Notes: generated by a model from the sequence alone, not told the origin. DNA of 64,000 nucleotides from 2-01-FULL-33-17 sp964401705 (GCA_964401705.1 CAYNZJ010000001.1:1-64000), one strand, 5' to 3'. Positions 34,852 to 44,633 are shown, numbered from the stretch's first letter. Made by a program: numbers and translations.

Positions 34852-36045
34852 CTAGTTATTTTGGTCTTCCAAAAGAGCTTCTTTTGTATATCTATTTTTA
34901 GGATCCCATAACAGATATGAATATATCCCCACATCATTTGCAGCTTTGATTTGAGCTTTTACTTCATTAGGTCCATAAGACACACTCATACTAAAATCTT
35001 GAAGCCATGGGCGGATTTCGGTATTATTATTTATTGCTTTTTGACGATTTAATCCATCTTGTAAAGATAATTTAATAGTCTGATATGGGTTTGCTTCTGG
35101 AGATTTTAGTCCTTTATACCCAGCATAAAAATGTGAAGGATATATCATAGGAGCAATAGCATCTACATTGGGTAATAAATATTCATAAAATTGCCCAATA
35201 TTTACATCATTAGGATCAGTCAATATTTGCCCAAAAACATCAATTGAAAGTGGGATATCTTTTTCTTTTAAATTTTTATGCATAAAAATTGTAAAATCAG
35301 AAATTACATCTTGTTTAAGTTTGTTTTTAGTTATTGGATAAACTTTATCACGACTACCATCTGTTGGGAATCTAATATAGTCTAAATTAATTTCATCAAA
35401 TCCTAAATCATAAGCTTCGTATGCTAATTCTAAAATATATTGGTGGAATTCTGGGCTACTAGCATCAACCCATGCTAAACCATGCCGATCTTTCCAAAGC
35501 TCGCCTTTACTATTCAAAACAGCACTTGTAGGGTTATTTTTAGCATAAATAGGATCTTCAAATACAGCAATTCTAGCAATTACATAAACATCATTTTCAT
35601 GGAGTTCTTGAATATATTCTTTTAAATCAACGGCTCTTGTGGACTCGGCATTAATTCTATCTTGGCTTGCTCCTTCTGGGGCAGGAATTGACACAACACC
35701 AGTTGAATCTTTAAAATCAATTACGACACTATTTATAACAGTATCGTTAACTAAATTTGTTAATCGACTTCGAACTGATTTTGTACCTGCCACCCAAGAT
35801 GACATATAGATACCTTTTACATTTTCTGGTTTTTCTACGTGTAAAGTTTCTTCTTTTTCTTCTTGAGTTTTTATTTCTTGATTATTTACAAAATTAGATT
35901 TAGATAAATTATTTGTAGTTATTTTTTCAAAAGACCAATAATTAGATATCGGCATATTTTGAGCCAATAAATAATGAACATTAACAAAACTAGTTGTTAG
36001 TGTCAAAGCAGACAATATTATTATAGTGAATTCTTTTTTTCTCAT
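34852..36045 (-). CDS. DUF4015 putative glycoside hydrolase
   Basis: 397 residues. N-terminal membrane anchor or signal (IIILSALTLTTSFV), a linker, then from residue 75 the DUF4015 TIM-barrel-like domain: KGIYMSSWVAG, VVIDFKDSTG, YVIARIAVF, WVDASSPEFHQYI, GFDEINLDYIRFP, PLSIDVFGQ, PMIYPSHF. Proposed sugar-chain hydrolase of the cell envelope; activity not shown for this family as far as I know. One base from rsmI, so an operon. Confidence 0.85.
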   Translation of the reverse strand: MRKKEFTIIILSALTLTTSFVNVHYLLAQNMPISNYWSFEKITTNNLSKSNFVNNQEIKTQEEKEETLHVEKPENVKGIYMSSWVAGTKSVRSRLTNLVNDTVINSVVIDFKDSTGVVSIPAPEGASQDRINAESTRAVDLKEYIQELHENDVYVIARIAVFEDPIYAKNNPTSAVLNSKGELWKDRHGLAWVDASSPEFHQYILELAYEAYDLGFDEINLDYIRFPTDGSRDKVYPITKNKLKQDVISDFTIFMHKNLKEKDIPLSIDVFGQILTDPNDVNIGQFYEYLLPNVDAIAPMIYPSHFYAGYKGLKSPEANPYQTIKLSLQDGLNRQKAINNNTEIRPWLQDFSMSVSYGPNEVKAQIKAANDVGIYSYLLWDPKNRYTKEALLEDQNN

Positions 36046-36046
36046 T

Positions 36047-36733
36047 TTATTTTGGATGAATAATTAATGTAAACTCGCCTTTTAATTCTTTGGGATTTTT
36101 TATAATAAATTCTAAATGATTTTTTGCAATATCTGTTCGGATTGTTTCAAACATTTTTGTTATTTCCCGAGCTACCATTATTTGTGTTTTAGGAGAATTT
36201 TTATCAAACCATTCAAGAGTAGATTTAATTCTGTGAGTTGATTCATAAAAAACAACTGGGATTTTAGAATCAATAACCTCTTTAAAAAAAGTTTCGCGAC
36301 CTTTTTTATTAGGGGCAAAACCTAAAAAACTAAATTGATTACCAAATATTCCTGATACTGATACCGCAGAAACAACAGCACTAGCCCCTGGAATTGGAAC
36401 TATTTTTATTTCAGGATTATTATTAATAATATAATTAGTAATTAAAGAACCTGGGTCAGATATCCCCGGAGTCCCAGCATCACTAACAAGGGCAATATTT
36501 TGCCCACCAAGCAATATTTCTATAATTTTATTATGTGTTTTATTTGTAGAATGAGAATTATAAGAATAAGTTTTGGTTTTTATTTCGTATCTATTAGCAA
36601 TTTTATTAAATTCTCTTGTGTCTTCGGCATAGATATAGTTTACATTTTTTAATGTTTCTACACCACGGTAAGTAATATCCCCCATGTTACCAATGGGTGT
36701 TGCTACAATATATAATATTCCGATATTTTCCAT
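36047..36733 (-). CDS. rsmI: 16S rRNA 2'-O-methyltransferase RsmI
   Basis: 228 residues. Tetrapyrrole-methylase fold with LYIVATPIGNMGDITYR, AEDTREF, ALVSDAGTPGISDPG and VPIPGASAVVSA, all RsmI hallmarks. Methylates C1402 of 16S rRNA with S-adenosylmethionine. It lacks the C-terminal extension of some members. Confidence 0.95.
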   Translation of the reverse strand: MENIGILYIVATPIGNMGDITYRGVETLKNVNYIYAEDTREFNKIANRYEIKTKTYSYNSHSTNKTHNKIIEILLGGQNIALVSDAGTPGISDPGSLITNYIINNNPEIKIVPIPGASAVVSAVSVSGIFGNQFSFLGFAPNKKGRETFFKEVIDSKIPVVFYESTHRIKSTLEWFDKNSPKTQIMVAREITKMFETIRTDIAKNHLEFIIKNPKELKGEFTLIIHPK

Positions 36734-36742
36734 TTTTATTTT

Positions 36743-37645
36743 TTAAACGTTAGTTAATTTTTTAACATCTAAGGATTTACAATTATCAGTACAGTACCCA
36801 TCATTTTCCTTAACACAATCAACACAACCTAAAAATTGTTGATGACAAAATGGGTATGTACAGTCAAAATAATTTTCTGTTGGATTTTTACAATAATGAC
36901 ATTTACCAATAACAACATGTTTACCCTGATCATCAAAAGTAATTGTTTTTCTTTTATCAAAAACATAAAGAGAACCTTTGAATTCTTTATTTGGAAATTC
37001 TTTCATATATGTAACCATACCATTGTGCAGTTGAGATACATCTTTAAACCCTTGGGACAATAAAAACCCACTGGCTTTTTCACATCTAACCCCACCAGTA
37101 CAAACTGTTACTACTTTTTTATCCTTTAAATGTTCAATTTCTTTAACACGGTCTTTTAAGTCTCGGAAATTTTTAAGCCCCGGAAAAACAGTCTTAGTAA
37201 ATTTACCAACTTCAAGTTCATAATCATTGCGCATATCAACAATGTAAAATTCTTCTCCTGATTCATACATTTTGTCCAAATCTTTAGCTTTAAGTCTTTT
37301 CCCGGTAACTTTTTGAGGATCAATATCCCAATTATCATCAACCAAATGCAGTGATACAATTTCTTTGCGGACTTTTACAGATAATCTTGGAAAACAGTCC
37401 CCCAGTCCAGCAGACTTTTTCCAATCGATATTTTTAAACTTTTTATCTTCTTCCATCCATTTGATGTATTTTTCGGTGTCTTCAGTTTTACCTTCAACAG
37501 TACCGTTTATACCTTCATTAGCAACTATAATCCGTCCTGTAAGCCCAAGAGCCCGGCAAACATCCATTTGCCTAACCTTTTCCAATTCTGGGTCTTTAAT
37601 CCTTACGTATTTGTAATATAAAAGTATTGTATATTCGCTTTCCAT
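36743..37645 (-). CDS. trhO: tRNA uridine 34 hydroxylase, rhodanese type
   Basis: 300 residues. N-terminal acylphosphatase-like domain (VCRALGLTGRIIVANEGINGT), rhodanese domain with active-site loop CTGGVRCEKA, and a C-terminal Cys cluster (CHYCKNP, CTYPFCHQQFLGC, CVDC) likely to bind zinc. TrhO (YceA) makes 5-hydroxyuridine at the tRNA wobble position. Confidence 0.9.
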   Translation of the reverse strand: MESEYTILLYYKYVRIKDPELEKVRQMDVCRALGLTGRIIVANEGINGTVEGKTEDTEKYIKWMEEDKKFKNIDWKKSAGLGDCFPRLSVKVRKEIVSLHLVDDNWDIDPQKVTGKRLKAKDLDKMYESGEEFYIVDMRNDYELEVGKFTKTVFPGLKNFRDLKDRVKEIEHLKDKKVVTVCTGGVRCEKASGFLLSQGFKDVSQLHNGMVTYMKEFPNKEFKGSLYVFDKRKTITFDDQGKHVVIGKCHYCKNPTENYFDCTYPFCHQQFLGCVDCVKENDGYCTDNCKSLDVKKLTNV

Positions 37646-37712
37646 ACGTAACTACTATAACAAAATAAGCATCATTTGCCAATCACTACCGTTAAAATTC
37701 TACCAGTGGTTT

Positions 37713-37735
37713 ACTTGGAGGTCCGACCTCCAAGT
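37713..37735. repeat. Palindromic repeat family A, copy 2
   Basis: ACTTGGAGGTC, one base, GACCTCCAAGT, 12-bp arms counting one more pair. Same family as 3147-3169 with two compensatory changes. Lies between trhO and the end of the ATP synthase operon. Confidence 0.75.
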
Positions 37736-37749
37736 AGGATAAAAACAAA

Positions 37750-37774
37750 AAACCCGCATTTGCGAGTCTTTTTA
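37750..37774 (-). terminator. Terminator of the ATP synthase operon
   Basis: Minus strand CTCGCA and TGCGGG pair around AA, then TTTTTTGTTTTT, 20 bases after atpC. Confidence 0.65.
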
Positions 37775-37792
37775 TTCTATACTTTTTTATTT

Positions 37793-38221
37793 CTATAATC
37801 TTCTTTTTGCGGTTTTGATACGTGCAAGATTTCTTTCAAGTGAACTTTGGAATCTAGCAAAATCAATATCGGAAAGAGTTGATTTTTGCTCCATAGCAAC
37901 TCTAGCTCTTTCGTATGCTTCTTCTGCTTGAGCAAGGTCGATTTCTTCAGCTATTTCTGAATGAGTAACAAGCAATGTAACACTGTTATCTCCTCCGATT
38001 TGTAAAACACCTCTAGTTACAGCAAAATAACTATCTTTATTATCTAATCGTAAAGTTAAAATCCCAGGTTTTGCCAAAGTTACCAATTCTGAGTGATGTG
38101 GCAATATTGTAATTTCACCAGATTCTGTAGGAATACTTATTGAATCTGCAAAAGACTGATACACAACTTTTTCGGGTGTAACAATGCGTAGACTCATTTT
38201 ATTATTTCCTTGAAAATCCAT
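37793..38221 (-). CDS. atpC: ATP synthase epsilon subunit
   Basis: 142 residues. SLRIVTPEKVVYQSFADSIS and ITILPHHSELVTLAKPG are typical; C-terminal helical hairpin present (EEAYERARVAMEQ). Central stalk subunit that can inhibit ATP hydrolysis. Last gene of the operon, six bases from atpD. Confidence 0.95.
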   Translation of the reverse strand: MDFQGNNKMSLRIVTPEKVVYQSFADSISIPTESGEITILPHHSELVTLAKPGILTLRLDNKDSYFAVTRGVLQIGGDNSVTLLVTHSEIAEEIDLAQAEEAYERARVAMEQKSTLSDIDFARFQSSLERNLARIKTAKRRL

Positions 38222-38227
38222 ATAATA

Positions 38228-39631
38228 TTAAGAATTATTTATTTTAGATTCCTCGTAAGCACGACGAACATCATCAATACTTCCCTTTAAGAAAAAGAAG
38301 GATTCTGGAATATCATCATGTTTACCATCAAGAACTTCACGGAAAGATCGAATAGATTCAGAAACAGGAACATACGCACCAGGTGTACCAGTAAATTGTT
38401 CTGCTACGAAAAATGGTTGTGATAAAAATCTTTGAACTTTACGTGCACGAGCAACAGTTAATTTATCTTCATCTGATAATTCATCCATTCCTAAAATAGC
38501 AATGATGTCTTGCAAATCTTTATAACGTTGAACAACACGTTGGATATCACGAGCTACTTCATAATGGTCTTTACCTACAATATTTGGATCAAGAATAGTT
38601 GATGAAGAATCTAGTGGATCAACTGCAGGATAAATACCCAGTTCAGAAAGAGCACGAGAAAGAACAACAGTTGAGTCAAGGTGAGCAAAGGTTGTTGCTG
38701 GGGCTGGATCTGTAAGGTCATCCGCTGGCACATACACAGCTTGTACAGATGTAATAGAACCTTTATCAGTTGATGTAATACGCTCTTGTAATGCTCCCAT
38801 TTCTGATGCTAGTGTTGGTTGATAACCCACAGCTGATGGCATACGGCCCAATAGAGCTGAAACCTCAGAACCTGCTTGAGTAAATCGGAAAATATTATCA
38901 ATAAACAATAATACGTCTTTACCTTCTTCTTCTCTAAAATATTCGGCAATAGACAAAGCAGAAAGTGCAACACGCGCACGAGCACCTGGTGGTTCATTCA
39001 TTTGTCCGAAAGTAAGAACTGTTTTATCTAGAACACCGGATTCTTCCATTTCTTTATACAAATCATTTCCTTCACGGCTTCTTTCTCCTACTCCAGCAAA
39101 TACAGAATATCCTCCATGTTCTTGAGCAATATTACGAATAAGTTCTTGAATAACAACAGTTTTACCAACTCCCGCTCCACCAAAAAGACCAACTTTACCT
39201 CCTTTTAAGAAAGGACACATTAGGTCGATGACTTTGATACCTGTTTCAAGAACTTCAGCTCCTGGAGATTGTCTAACCAATGTTGGAGCTTGCGCATGTA
39301 TAGGATATCTTTTTTTAACTTGTGGGATAGGTTTATTATCAATTGGATCCCCAGTAACATTAAACATCCGGCCAAGAACTTCTTTACCTACAGGCATAGA
39401 AATTGGTCCACCAGTCTGAATGACTTCTTGACCACGATAAAGACCATCTGTTGATGCCATAGCAATGGTTCGAACTTCCGATAAACCAAGATGTTGTTCA
39501 ACTTCAAGAATAAGTTTACCTCCATCAAGTTCTACAATAAGTGCATCATAAATAGCTGGTAAATTTTCGTCAAAACTTACATCTACAACAGCTCCAATGA
39601 TTTGTGTTATATAACCTTTTTTATTTTCCAT
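38228..39631 (-). CDS. atpD: ATP synthase beta subunit
   Basis: 467 residues. P-loop GGAGVGKTVVIQELI, GERSREG, ALSALSIAEYFRE and DPAPATTFAHLDST. Carries the catalytic sites of F1. Normal length and complete. Confidence 0.98.
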   Translation of the reverse strand: MENKKGYITQIIGAVVDVSFDENLPAIYDALIVELDGGKLILEVEQHLGLSEVRTIAMASTDGLYRGQEVIQTGGPISMPVGKEVLGRMFNVTGDPIDNKPIPQVKKRYPIHAQAPTLVRQSPGAEVLETGIKVIDLMCPFLKGGKVGLFGGAGVGKTVVIQELIRNIAQEHGGYSVFAGVGERSREGNDLYKEMEESGVLDKTVLTFGQMNEPPGARARVALSALSIAEYFREEEGKDVLLFIDNIFRFTQAGSEVSALLGRMPSAVGYQPTLASEMGALQERITSTDKGSITSVQAVYVPADDLTDPAPATTFAHLDSTVVLSRALSELGIYPAVDPLDSSSTILDPNIVGKDHYEVARDIQRVVQRYKDLQDIIAILGMDELSDEDKLTVARARKVQRFLSQPFFVAEQFTGTPGAYVPVSESIRSFREVLDGKHDDIPESFFFLKGSIDDVRRAYEESKINNS

Positions 39632-39637
39632 AATCTT

Positions 39638-40549
39638 TTAATCTACTTGTAATGCGCTGGCTCCACCAACAATTTCACTAATTTCCTGAGTAATTGCACT
39701 TTGACGAGCATTATTATACGTCAACTGCAAATCATCAAGCAAATCAGAAGCGTTATCTCCGGCATTTTTCATGGCAAACATTCGAGCACTGTGTTCTGAA
39801 GCATGAGATTCAGCAAGAGCTTGATAAAGAGTAGTTGTAACCATTGAAGGTAAAATTGCGTCTAATATTGCGGACAATGAAGGTTCAAATGTTGTGTTAG
39901 AGAAATCGTATTCGGTATGAGATTCTCTAGAATTTGAATCTCCTATTGCATCAACAATGTTTTCAAATAATTCCATCGAAGCTGGTAATAATTTTGTATA
40001 AATTGGTTTATACATTGTTGTTTTAATAAACTCAGTATAACACATATAGACATTATCATATTCTCCTTCAAGGAATTTTTTTTGAATCATCTTTGATATA
40101 ACTTCCAAAGATTCGTTATTTGATGATTCATTAAATTCTACAAAACTAGCAATTATTTTATATTTAAGTTTGTTTGCTATTTTTTCAGCATATTTACCTA
40201 TTGTAACAAAGTGGACTTCGTCTTTTGTATTTTTTAAAGATAAAGATAACATTTTAAATAAATTAACATGATACCCTCCACAAAGTCCTTTGTTCCCACC
40301 GTAAAGTACAACTAAGATTTTACCTGTCTTGGTCTCTTTTTCTGACATTAGAGAATGTGTTCCGGGAGCCATTTTTTGTAAATAAGCAACAAGCTTAAGA
40401 CCAAGTATGGCATACGTTCGAGAACCAAGAGTCCGTATTGTTGATTTTCTCATCTTTGATACCGAAACCATTTCCATGGTTTTTGTTATCTTTTTGATAT
40501 TTGCAACAGACTTTATCTTTTGTTTAATAATTTTAGATTGTACAGGCAT
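39638..40549 (-). CDS. atpG: ATP synthase gamma subunit
   Basis: 303 residues. N-terminal helix KSVANIKKITKTMEMVSVSKMR and C-terminal helix ARMFAMKNAGDNASDLLDDLQLTYNNARQ, the rotor shaft; GGNKGLCGGYH in the middle. Confidence 0.95.
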   Translation of the reverse strand: MPVQSKIIKQKIKSVANIKKITKTMEMVSVSKMRKSTIRTLGSRTYAILGLKLVAYLQKMAPGTHSLMSEKETKTGKILVVLYGGNKGLCGGYHVNLFKMLSLSLKNTKDEVHFVTIGKYAEKIANKLKYKIIASFVEFNESSNNESLEVISKMIQKKFLEGEYDNVYMCYTEFIKTTMYKPIYTKLLPASMELFENIVDAIGDSNSRESHTEYDFSNTTFEPSLSAILDAILPSMVTTTLYQALAESHASEHSARMFAMKNAGDNASDLLDDLQLTYNNARQSAITQEISEIVGGASALQVD

Positions 40550-40558
40550 AGTATAATA

Positions 40559-42052
40559 TTATAAAATAATTTCTGTAGCATCTTTTAAGGCCATTGAAAG
40601 AGAAGACTCTATTTCATCATTCCAAGTTTTTTCTAAATCTTTCAATAATGTTCCATAACTATTTCTCATATAATTAAGAAAAGCTTCTTGTTTTTCTTTT
40701 ATAGATAAAACATCAAAAGAATCAAAAAACCCATTATTTGCTGCAAAAATAGTAGCAACTTGTTCCCCCACTGGCATTGGTGCATATTGAACTTGTTTTA
40801 AAAGCTCTGTAATTCTTTTACCACGATTAAGTTGTTTTTTTGTTTCTGGATCAAGATCAGAATCAAACTGAGCAAAACTTTCAAGTTCACGATATTGAGC
40901 CATAGCTAATTTTAGTTTACCTGCTGTTTTTTTCATTGGCTTGGTTTGAGCACTAGAACCAACACGAGAAACAGATAATCCAACGTTAATCGCCGGACGA
41001 ATACCTTTATAGAAAAGTCCTGATTCAAGGAAAATTTGACCATCAGTAATTGAAATAACGTTTGTAGGAACATATGCTGAAATATCTCCAGCTTGAGTCT
41101 CAATGATTGGCAAAGCTGTAATAGATCCTCCACCTGCTTCAGGATTACGTCGACATGCTCTTTCAAGTAAACGAGAATGTAAATAAAAGACATCTCCCGG
41201 ATAAGCTTCACGGCCTGGTGGACGACGAAGAAGTAGTGATATTTCACGATAAGCTACCGCATGTTTAGATAAATCATCATAAACAATTAATACATCATTG
41301 CCTTTATCCATATAATATTCAGCAATTGCAACCCCAACATAAGGAGCCAAATAAGAATAAGCTGGGCCTTCTGCAGCACCAGCTGCAACAATTGTTGTAT
41401 ATTCCATTGCTCCAGACTTACGTAAAATTTCTATAGTACGAGCAATTTTTGATTGTTTTTGACCAATAGCAACATAAACACAAAGCATGTTTTGGCCTTT
41501 TTGGTTTATTATTGTATCTATTGCAACAGCACTTTTACCTGTTTGACGATCACCAATAATAAGCTCACGTTGCCCACGACCAATTGGAATCATTGCATCA
41601 ATTGCAAGAATTCCAGTTTGAACTGGTTGATCAACACCTTGACGATCCATAACCCCTGGGGCTGTTTTTTCTACAGGATAATAATCCTTTGTAATTACGG
41701 TTTTACCGCCATCAACAGTTTCTCCAATTGGGTTAACAACACGTCCAACTAAATCCATTGAAACAGGAACAGAAAGTATTCTTTTTGTGCGTAAAACCTG
41801 ATCCCCTTCTTTTAAAGATGTATAATCTCCTAAAATAATTACCCCGATTGAATCTTCTTCCAAGTTAAGAGCAATACCAAAAATTCCATTTGGGAAAGAT
41901 AGCATTTCATTTGATTGACACCCTGGCAACCCAGAGACACGAGCAATACCGTCAGTGATAGAAAGTATATTCCCGTACTCTTCTGTAGAAATTGAAATAT
42001 CAAAATTTTTGATATTTTCTTGTATGTTTTGTATTAGTGAATCTATTTTCAT
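40559..42052 (-). CDS. atpA: ATP synthase alpha subunit
   Basis: 497 residues. P-loop GDRQTGKSAVAIDTI, and VGLSVSRVGSSAQ, LLRRPPGREAYPGDVF. Non-catalytic nucleotide-binding subunit of F1. One base from atpH. Confidence 0.98.
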   Translation of the reverse strand: MKIDSLIQNIQENIKNFDISISTEEYGNILSITDGIARVSGLPGCQSNEMLSFPNGIFGIALNLEEDSIGVIILGDYTSLKEGDQVLRTKRILSVPVSMDLVGRVVNPIGETVDGGKTVITKDYYPVEKTAPGVMDRQGVDQPVQTGILAIDAMIPIGRGQRELIIGDRQTGKSAVAIDTIINQKGQNMLCVYVAIGQKQSKIARTIEILRKSGAMEYTTIVAAGAAEGPAYSYLAPYVGVAIAEYYMDKGNDVLIVYDDLSKHAVAYREISLLLRRPPGREAYPGDVFYLHSRLLERACRRNPEAGGGSITALPIIETQAGDISAYVPTNVISITDGQIFLESGLFYKGIRPAINVGLSVSRVGSSAQTKPMKKTAGKLKLAMAQYRELESFAQFDSDLDPETKKQLNRGKRITELLKQVQYAPMPVGEQVATIFAANNGFFDSFDVLSIKEKQEAFLNYMRNSYGTLLKDLEKTWNDEIESSLSMALKDATEIIL

Positions 42053-42053
42053 A

Positions 42054-42449
42054 TTATGCGGTTAAATTTTCTTCTAATTTTTTGAGCATACTTTTAATAG
42101 ATGCATCGTAAATAGTTCCATTTTGTTTTAAAATAAAACCACCCAAAAGAGAAGGGTCAACAAAAGACTCTATATGAACTTCCCCCGCATCTTCCTTAAG
42201 AAAACCTTTTACTAAATTATTCATAGTTTCTTTACTTAGTTCATGTGAACTAGTTAAATTACATTCACGTAAAACGATATCTTTTTCTTGAATCCTTTTT
42301 AAATGTGAAAGAATTTTAGGTAAAGAAGAAACCATATGATGTCTTTTTAAAAAAGAAGTAAGAGACTGTGCCATTTCTTGCGCATCTTTGCCATTGTGTG
42401 CAATATGATGTGCATATAAAGATTCAGCAATTGTACGAGATTTAATCAT
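42054..42449 (-). CDS. atpH: ATP synthase delta subunit
   Basis: 131 residues, shorter than the usual 170-180, mostly missing part of the N-terminal helical domain. C-terminal half (VHIESFVDPSLLGGFILKQNGTIYDASIKSMLKKLEENL) is the clear OSCP/delta signature. Identity also rests on position between atpF and atpA. Confidence 0.85.
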   Translation of the reverse strand: MIKSRTIAESLYAHHIAHNGKDAQEMAQSLTSFLKRHHMVSSLPKILSHLKRIQEKDIVLRECNLTSSHELSKETMNNLVKGFLKEDAGEVHIESFVDPSLLGGFILKQNGTIYDASIKSMLKKLEENLTA

Positions 42450-42451
42450 AT

Positions 42452-42949
42452 TTATGAATTTTTCTTACTAATACCTGCAGTAAATCTCTCATTATCTTCT
42501 TTTGTAAAACCAGTAGAAAGAATCTTTTCTAAACTCTCTCTTATTAAAGTAGCTGTTTCTTTTTGTATATTTGCAGTCATTTCTTCTTTTTCTCGAGCTA
42601 ATTCTTTTTTAGCTGATTCTAAAATTTGTTCTTTTTGTATTTGAGCATCTTGTAAAGAAGCATCGATAATACCTTTGGATTTTTCTTCTGCGGAACTCAA
42701 AATATCACGAACTGTGTTTTGAGTTTCGGAAAGTATTTCTAATTTTTCAGATTCAGCTTCTAAAAGCTTTTTCTCTGCACGATCAGCTTTATTAAGACCT
42801 TCACGTATTTTACCATCTCGAATCCTCATCATTTTCATAAGAGGTTTACCAAGAACAAAATAAACAAGCACAAGAACAATTGCAAAGTTAATTACTTGAG
42901 CAATAATAAGTTTTAGATCGATGTGAAAAGTTGAAATGATTGCATCCAT
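42452..42949 (-). CDS. atpF: ATP synthase b subunit
   Basis: 165 residues. One N-terminal helix (LIIAQVINFAIVLVLVYFVLGKPL) and a long charged coiled coil, the peripheral stalk. Confidence 0.95.
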   Translation of the reverse strand: MDAIISTFHIDLKLIIAQVINFAIVLVLVYFVLGKPLMKMMRIRDGKIREGLNKADRAEKKLLEAESEKLEILSETQNTVRDILSSAEEKSKGIIDASLQDAQIQKEQILESAKKELAREKEEMTANIQKETATLIRESLEKILSTGFTKEDNERFTAGISKKNS

Positions 42950-42985
42950 AAGGAAAGTTTACATTAAAAGATTATAATAAAAAGA

Positions 42986-43198
42986 CTACTTAATTGAGAA
43001 AGCAATAACAAGAGCGTAAATTGCAATAGCTTCAGCAAAAGCAGATGCAAGTAGCATAGGCACAAGTATTTTACTTGCAGATTCTGGGTTGCGACCAATA
43101 GACTCCATTGCTTTTGATCCAATAAGACCAATTGCTAAAGCTGGAGCGATAGCTCCTACTGCAATTGCGAAAGCTTTTGCGAACATGACATTTTCCAT
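42986..43198 (-). CDS. atpE: ATP synthase c subunit
   Basis: 70 residues, two helices. The loop SIGRNPES and the ion-binding Glu in AFAEAIAIY are visible. The residue after Glu is Ala, not Ser or Thr, and the first helix lacks the Gln of sodium-type rings, so proton use is likely; this is inference from motif only. Confidence 0.95.
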   Translation of the reverse strand: MENVMFAKAFAIAVGAIAPALAIGLIGSKAMESIGRNPESASKILVPMLLASAFAEAIAIYALVIAFSIK

Positions 43199-43232
43199 AA
43201 TTTTTATATAAATTAATTAATAAATAATAATA

Positions 43233-44195
43233 CTACACCGAGCCTAGCACTTTTTCTTGTGCTAAATGTTTTTCATCATGATGCTCGGACTCGTGAGAGT
43301 CATGTTCATCATGGTCGGTTGCTTGAATTGAGAAATAAACTGTCGTTAACATTGAAAAAATGAATGCTTGAATAATACCTACAAAGAATTCCAAGAAAAG
43401 AAAAGGAATAGGTAAAAAGAAAGCAAGAAGAGCGCTCATTGAAGCCAATAACACTTCTCCAGCAAAAACATTACCATACAAACGGAAAGAAAGTGATGCG
43501 ACTTTTGCTATTTCACCAATAGCTTCTAACGCTCCTACAAAAAAATGAATTGGAGCTACAACTAATACTGTTGGATCTTTTAAAAAGTTTCTCATTTTTA
43601 ATAGTTCCCCAATTTTTATATATTTGTTTATACCCTTCCATAAACCAAGAACTACAATACCAAATATATTAGAAGCAATTACGGTAAATATTGCAATTGC
43701 TAATGTTGTATTAATATCTGCAGTTGCTCCACGAAGCATTGGTATAAATACATCATGCCCATCATGGTTTACAATATTTCCAAATGCCCCTACTCCTGGC
43801 AATATTCCAACCCAGTTATTAACAAGTACAAAAATAAACAATGAAAAGGATATTGGAAATATTTTTAAAGAAAGTTTTCTTGAACCAGTTACTTGGTCAC
43901 ATAGATTTAATGCCCCATCAATTATAAGTTCAAAAAAATTCTGAACTCTTCCAGGAATTAATTTAAGCTTTCTTAACCTAATAAATAGAACTATTAACAA
44001 AACAAAAACCACAGCAACCCAGCTTGTTAAAAGTGAATTTGTAACAGTAAAATTACCAATATTAAAAACTGGTTCTGCATATAGTGTTGCTTCGTGGCTA
44101 ACATTTTCACTACTAACCCCAGTGGTATCAGCAGTAGAATGTCCAGCTTGTTCTATAATTTCAGTATTATTATTTAAGTTATTTTCTTGAGTCAT
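43233..44195 (-). CDS. atpB: ATP synthase a subunit
   Basis: 320 residues. Conserved Arg in SLSFRLYGNVFAGE, FFVGALEAIGE and GIIQAFIFSMLTTVYFS. N-terminal 45 residues are an acidic extension; the C-terminus is a His/Asp/Glu-rich tail of about 25 residues, which could bind metal. Five to six helices. Confidence 0.95.
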   Translation of the reverse strand: MTQENNLNNNTEIIEQAGHSTADTTGVSSENVSHEATLYAEPVFNIGNFTVTNSLLTSWVAVVFVLLIVLFIRLRKLKLIPGRVQNFFELIIDGALNLCDQVTGSRKLSLKIFPISFSLFIFVLVNNWVGILPGVGAFGNIVNHDGHDVFIPMLRGATADINTTLAIAIFTVIASNIFGIVVLGLWKGINKYIKIGELLKMRNFLKDPTVLVVAPIHFFVGALEAIGEIAKVASLSFRLYGNVFAGEVLLASMSALLAFFLPIPFLFLEFFVGIIQAFIFSMLTTVYFSIQATDHDEHDSHESEHHDEKHLAQEKVLGSV

Positions 44196-44200
44196 GTAAA

Positions 44201-44560
44201 TTAATTATTTTTAGTATCGGTATCTTCTAAATGTATATCGTGATAAGAGAGTTCTCTTATGGATTGGATGTCGTTTTCTTTTCTACTTTTTTCCTCATCT
44301 TCACTATTTACTAAAGATCGTAAATATTTTTTTGATTCTTTGATAAGCCCATAGAAAGAAAAAACTACAGAACCAATAACACATATTAAGAATACATATT
44401 GTGGTGCATTTATTTTATCAACAAGGAAATTCCCAAGGAAAAAGCCACACAATACAGGAAATGCAATCCAACCAGAAAGACTTAATCCAAAACCTAATTG
44501 CCTAGTCATTATGCCTTGCTGTTTTTGTTTCTTATCAATGTTGTTCTTTATATTGTCCAT
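44201..44560 (-). CDS. AtpI/AtpZ-like ATP synthase accessory protein
   Basis: 119 residues from the ATG at 44560; two helices (GFGLSLSGWIAFPVLCGFFLG and QYVFLICVIGSVVFSFYGLI) with an acidic C-terminus, like the AtpZ/AtpI family that begins F-type operons. The ATG lies one base from the end of the tRNA-Ile gene, leaving no ribosome site; a second start at 44509 (MTRQLGFG) has AAGG seven bases upstream and may be the real one. Confidence 0.7.
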   Translation of the reverse strand: MDNIKNNIDKKQKQQGIMTRQLGFGLSLSGWIAFPVLCGFFLGNFLVDKINAPQYVFLICVIGSVVFSFYGLIKESKKYLRSLVNSEDEEKSRKENDIQSIRELSYHDIHLEDTDTKNN

Positions 44561-44561
44561 G

Positions 44562-44633
44562 TGCGTGTACTTGGAATCGGACCAAGGACCTCTGTCTTAT
44601 CAGGACAGCGTTCTACCACTGAACTATACACGC
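44562..44633 (-). tRNA. tRNA-Ile (GAT)
   Basis: Minus strand: acceptor GCGTGTA/TACACGC, D arm AGTTCAGTGGTAGAAC, anticodon arm CTGTC CTGATAA GACAG (anticodon GAT), T arm CTTGG TCCGATT CCAAG. CCA is not encoded. The T loop reads TCCGATT, with C where T55 is normally found, an unusual substitution. Directly followed by the atpI-like gene. Confidence 0.9.

Noticed and set aside
42986..43198. Sodium-type ATP synthase ring
   Set aside because: The residue after the ion-binding Glu is Ala and the first-helix Gln is absent.
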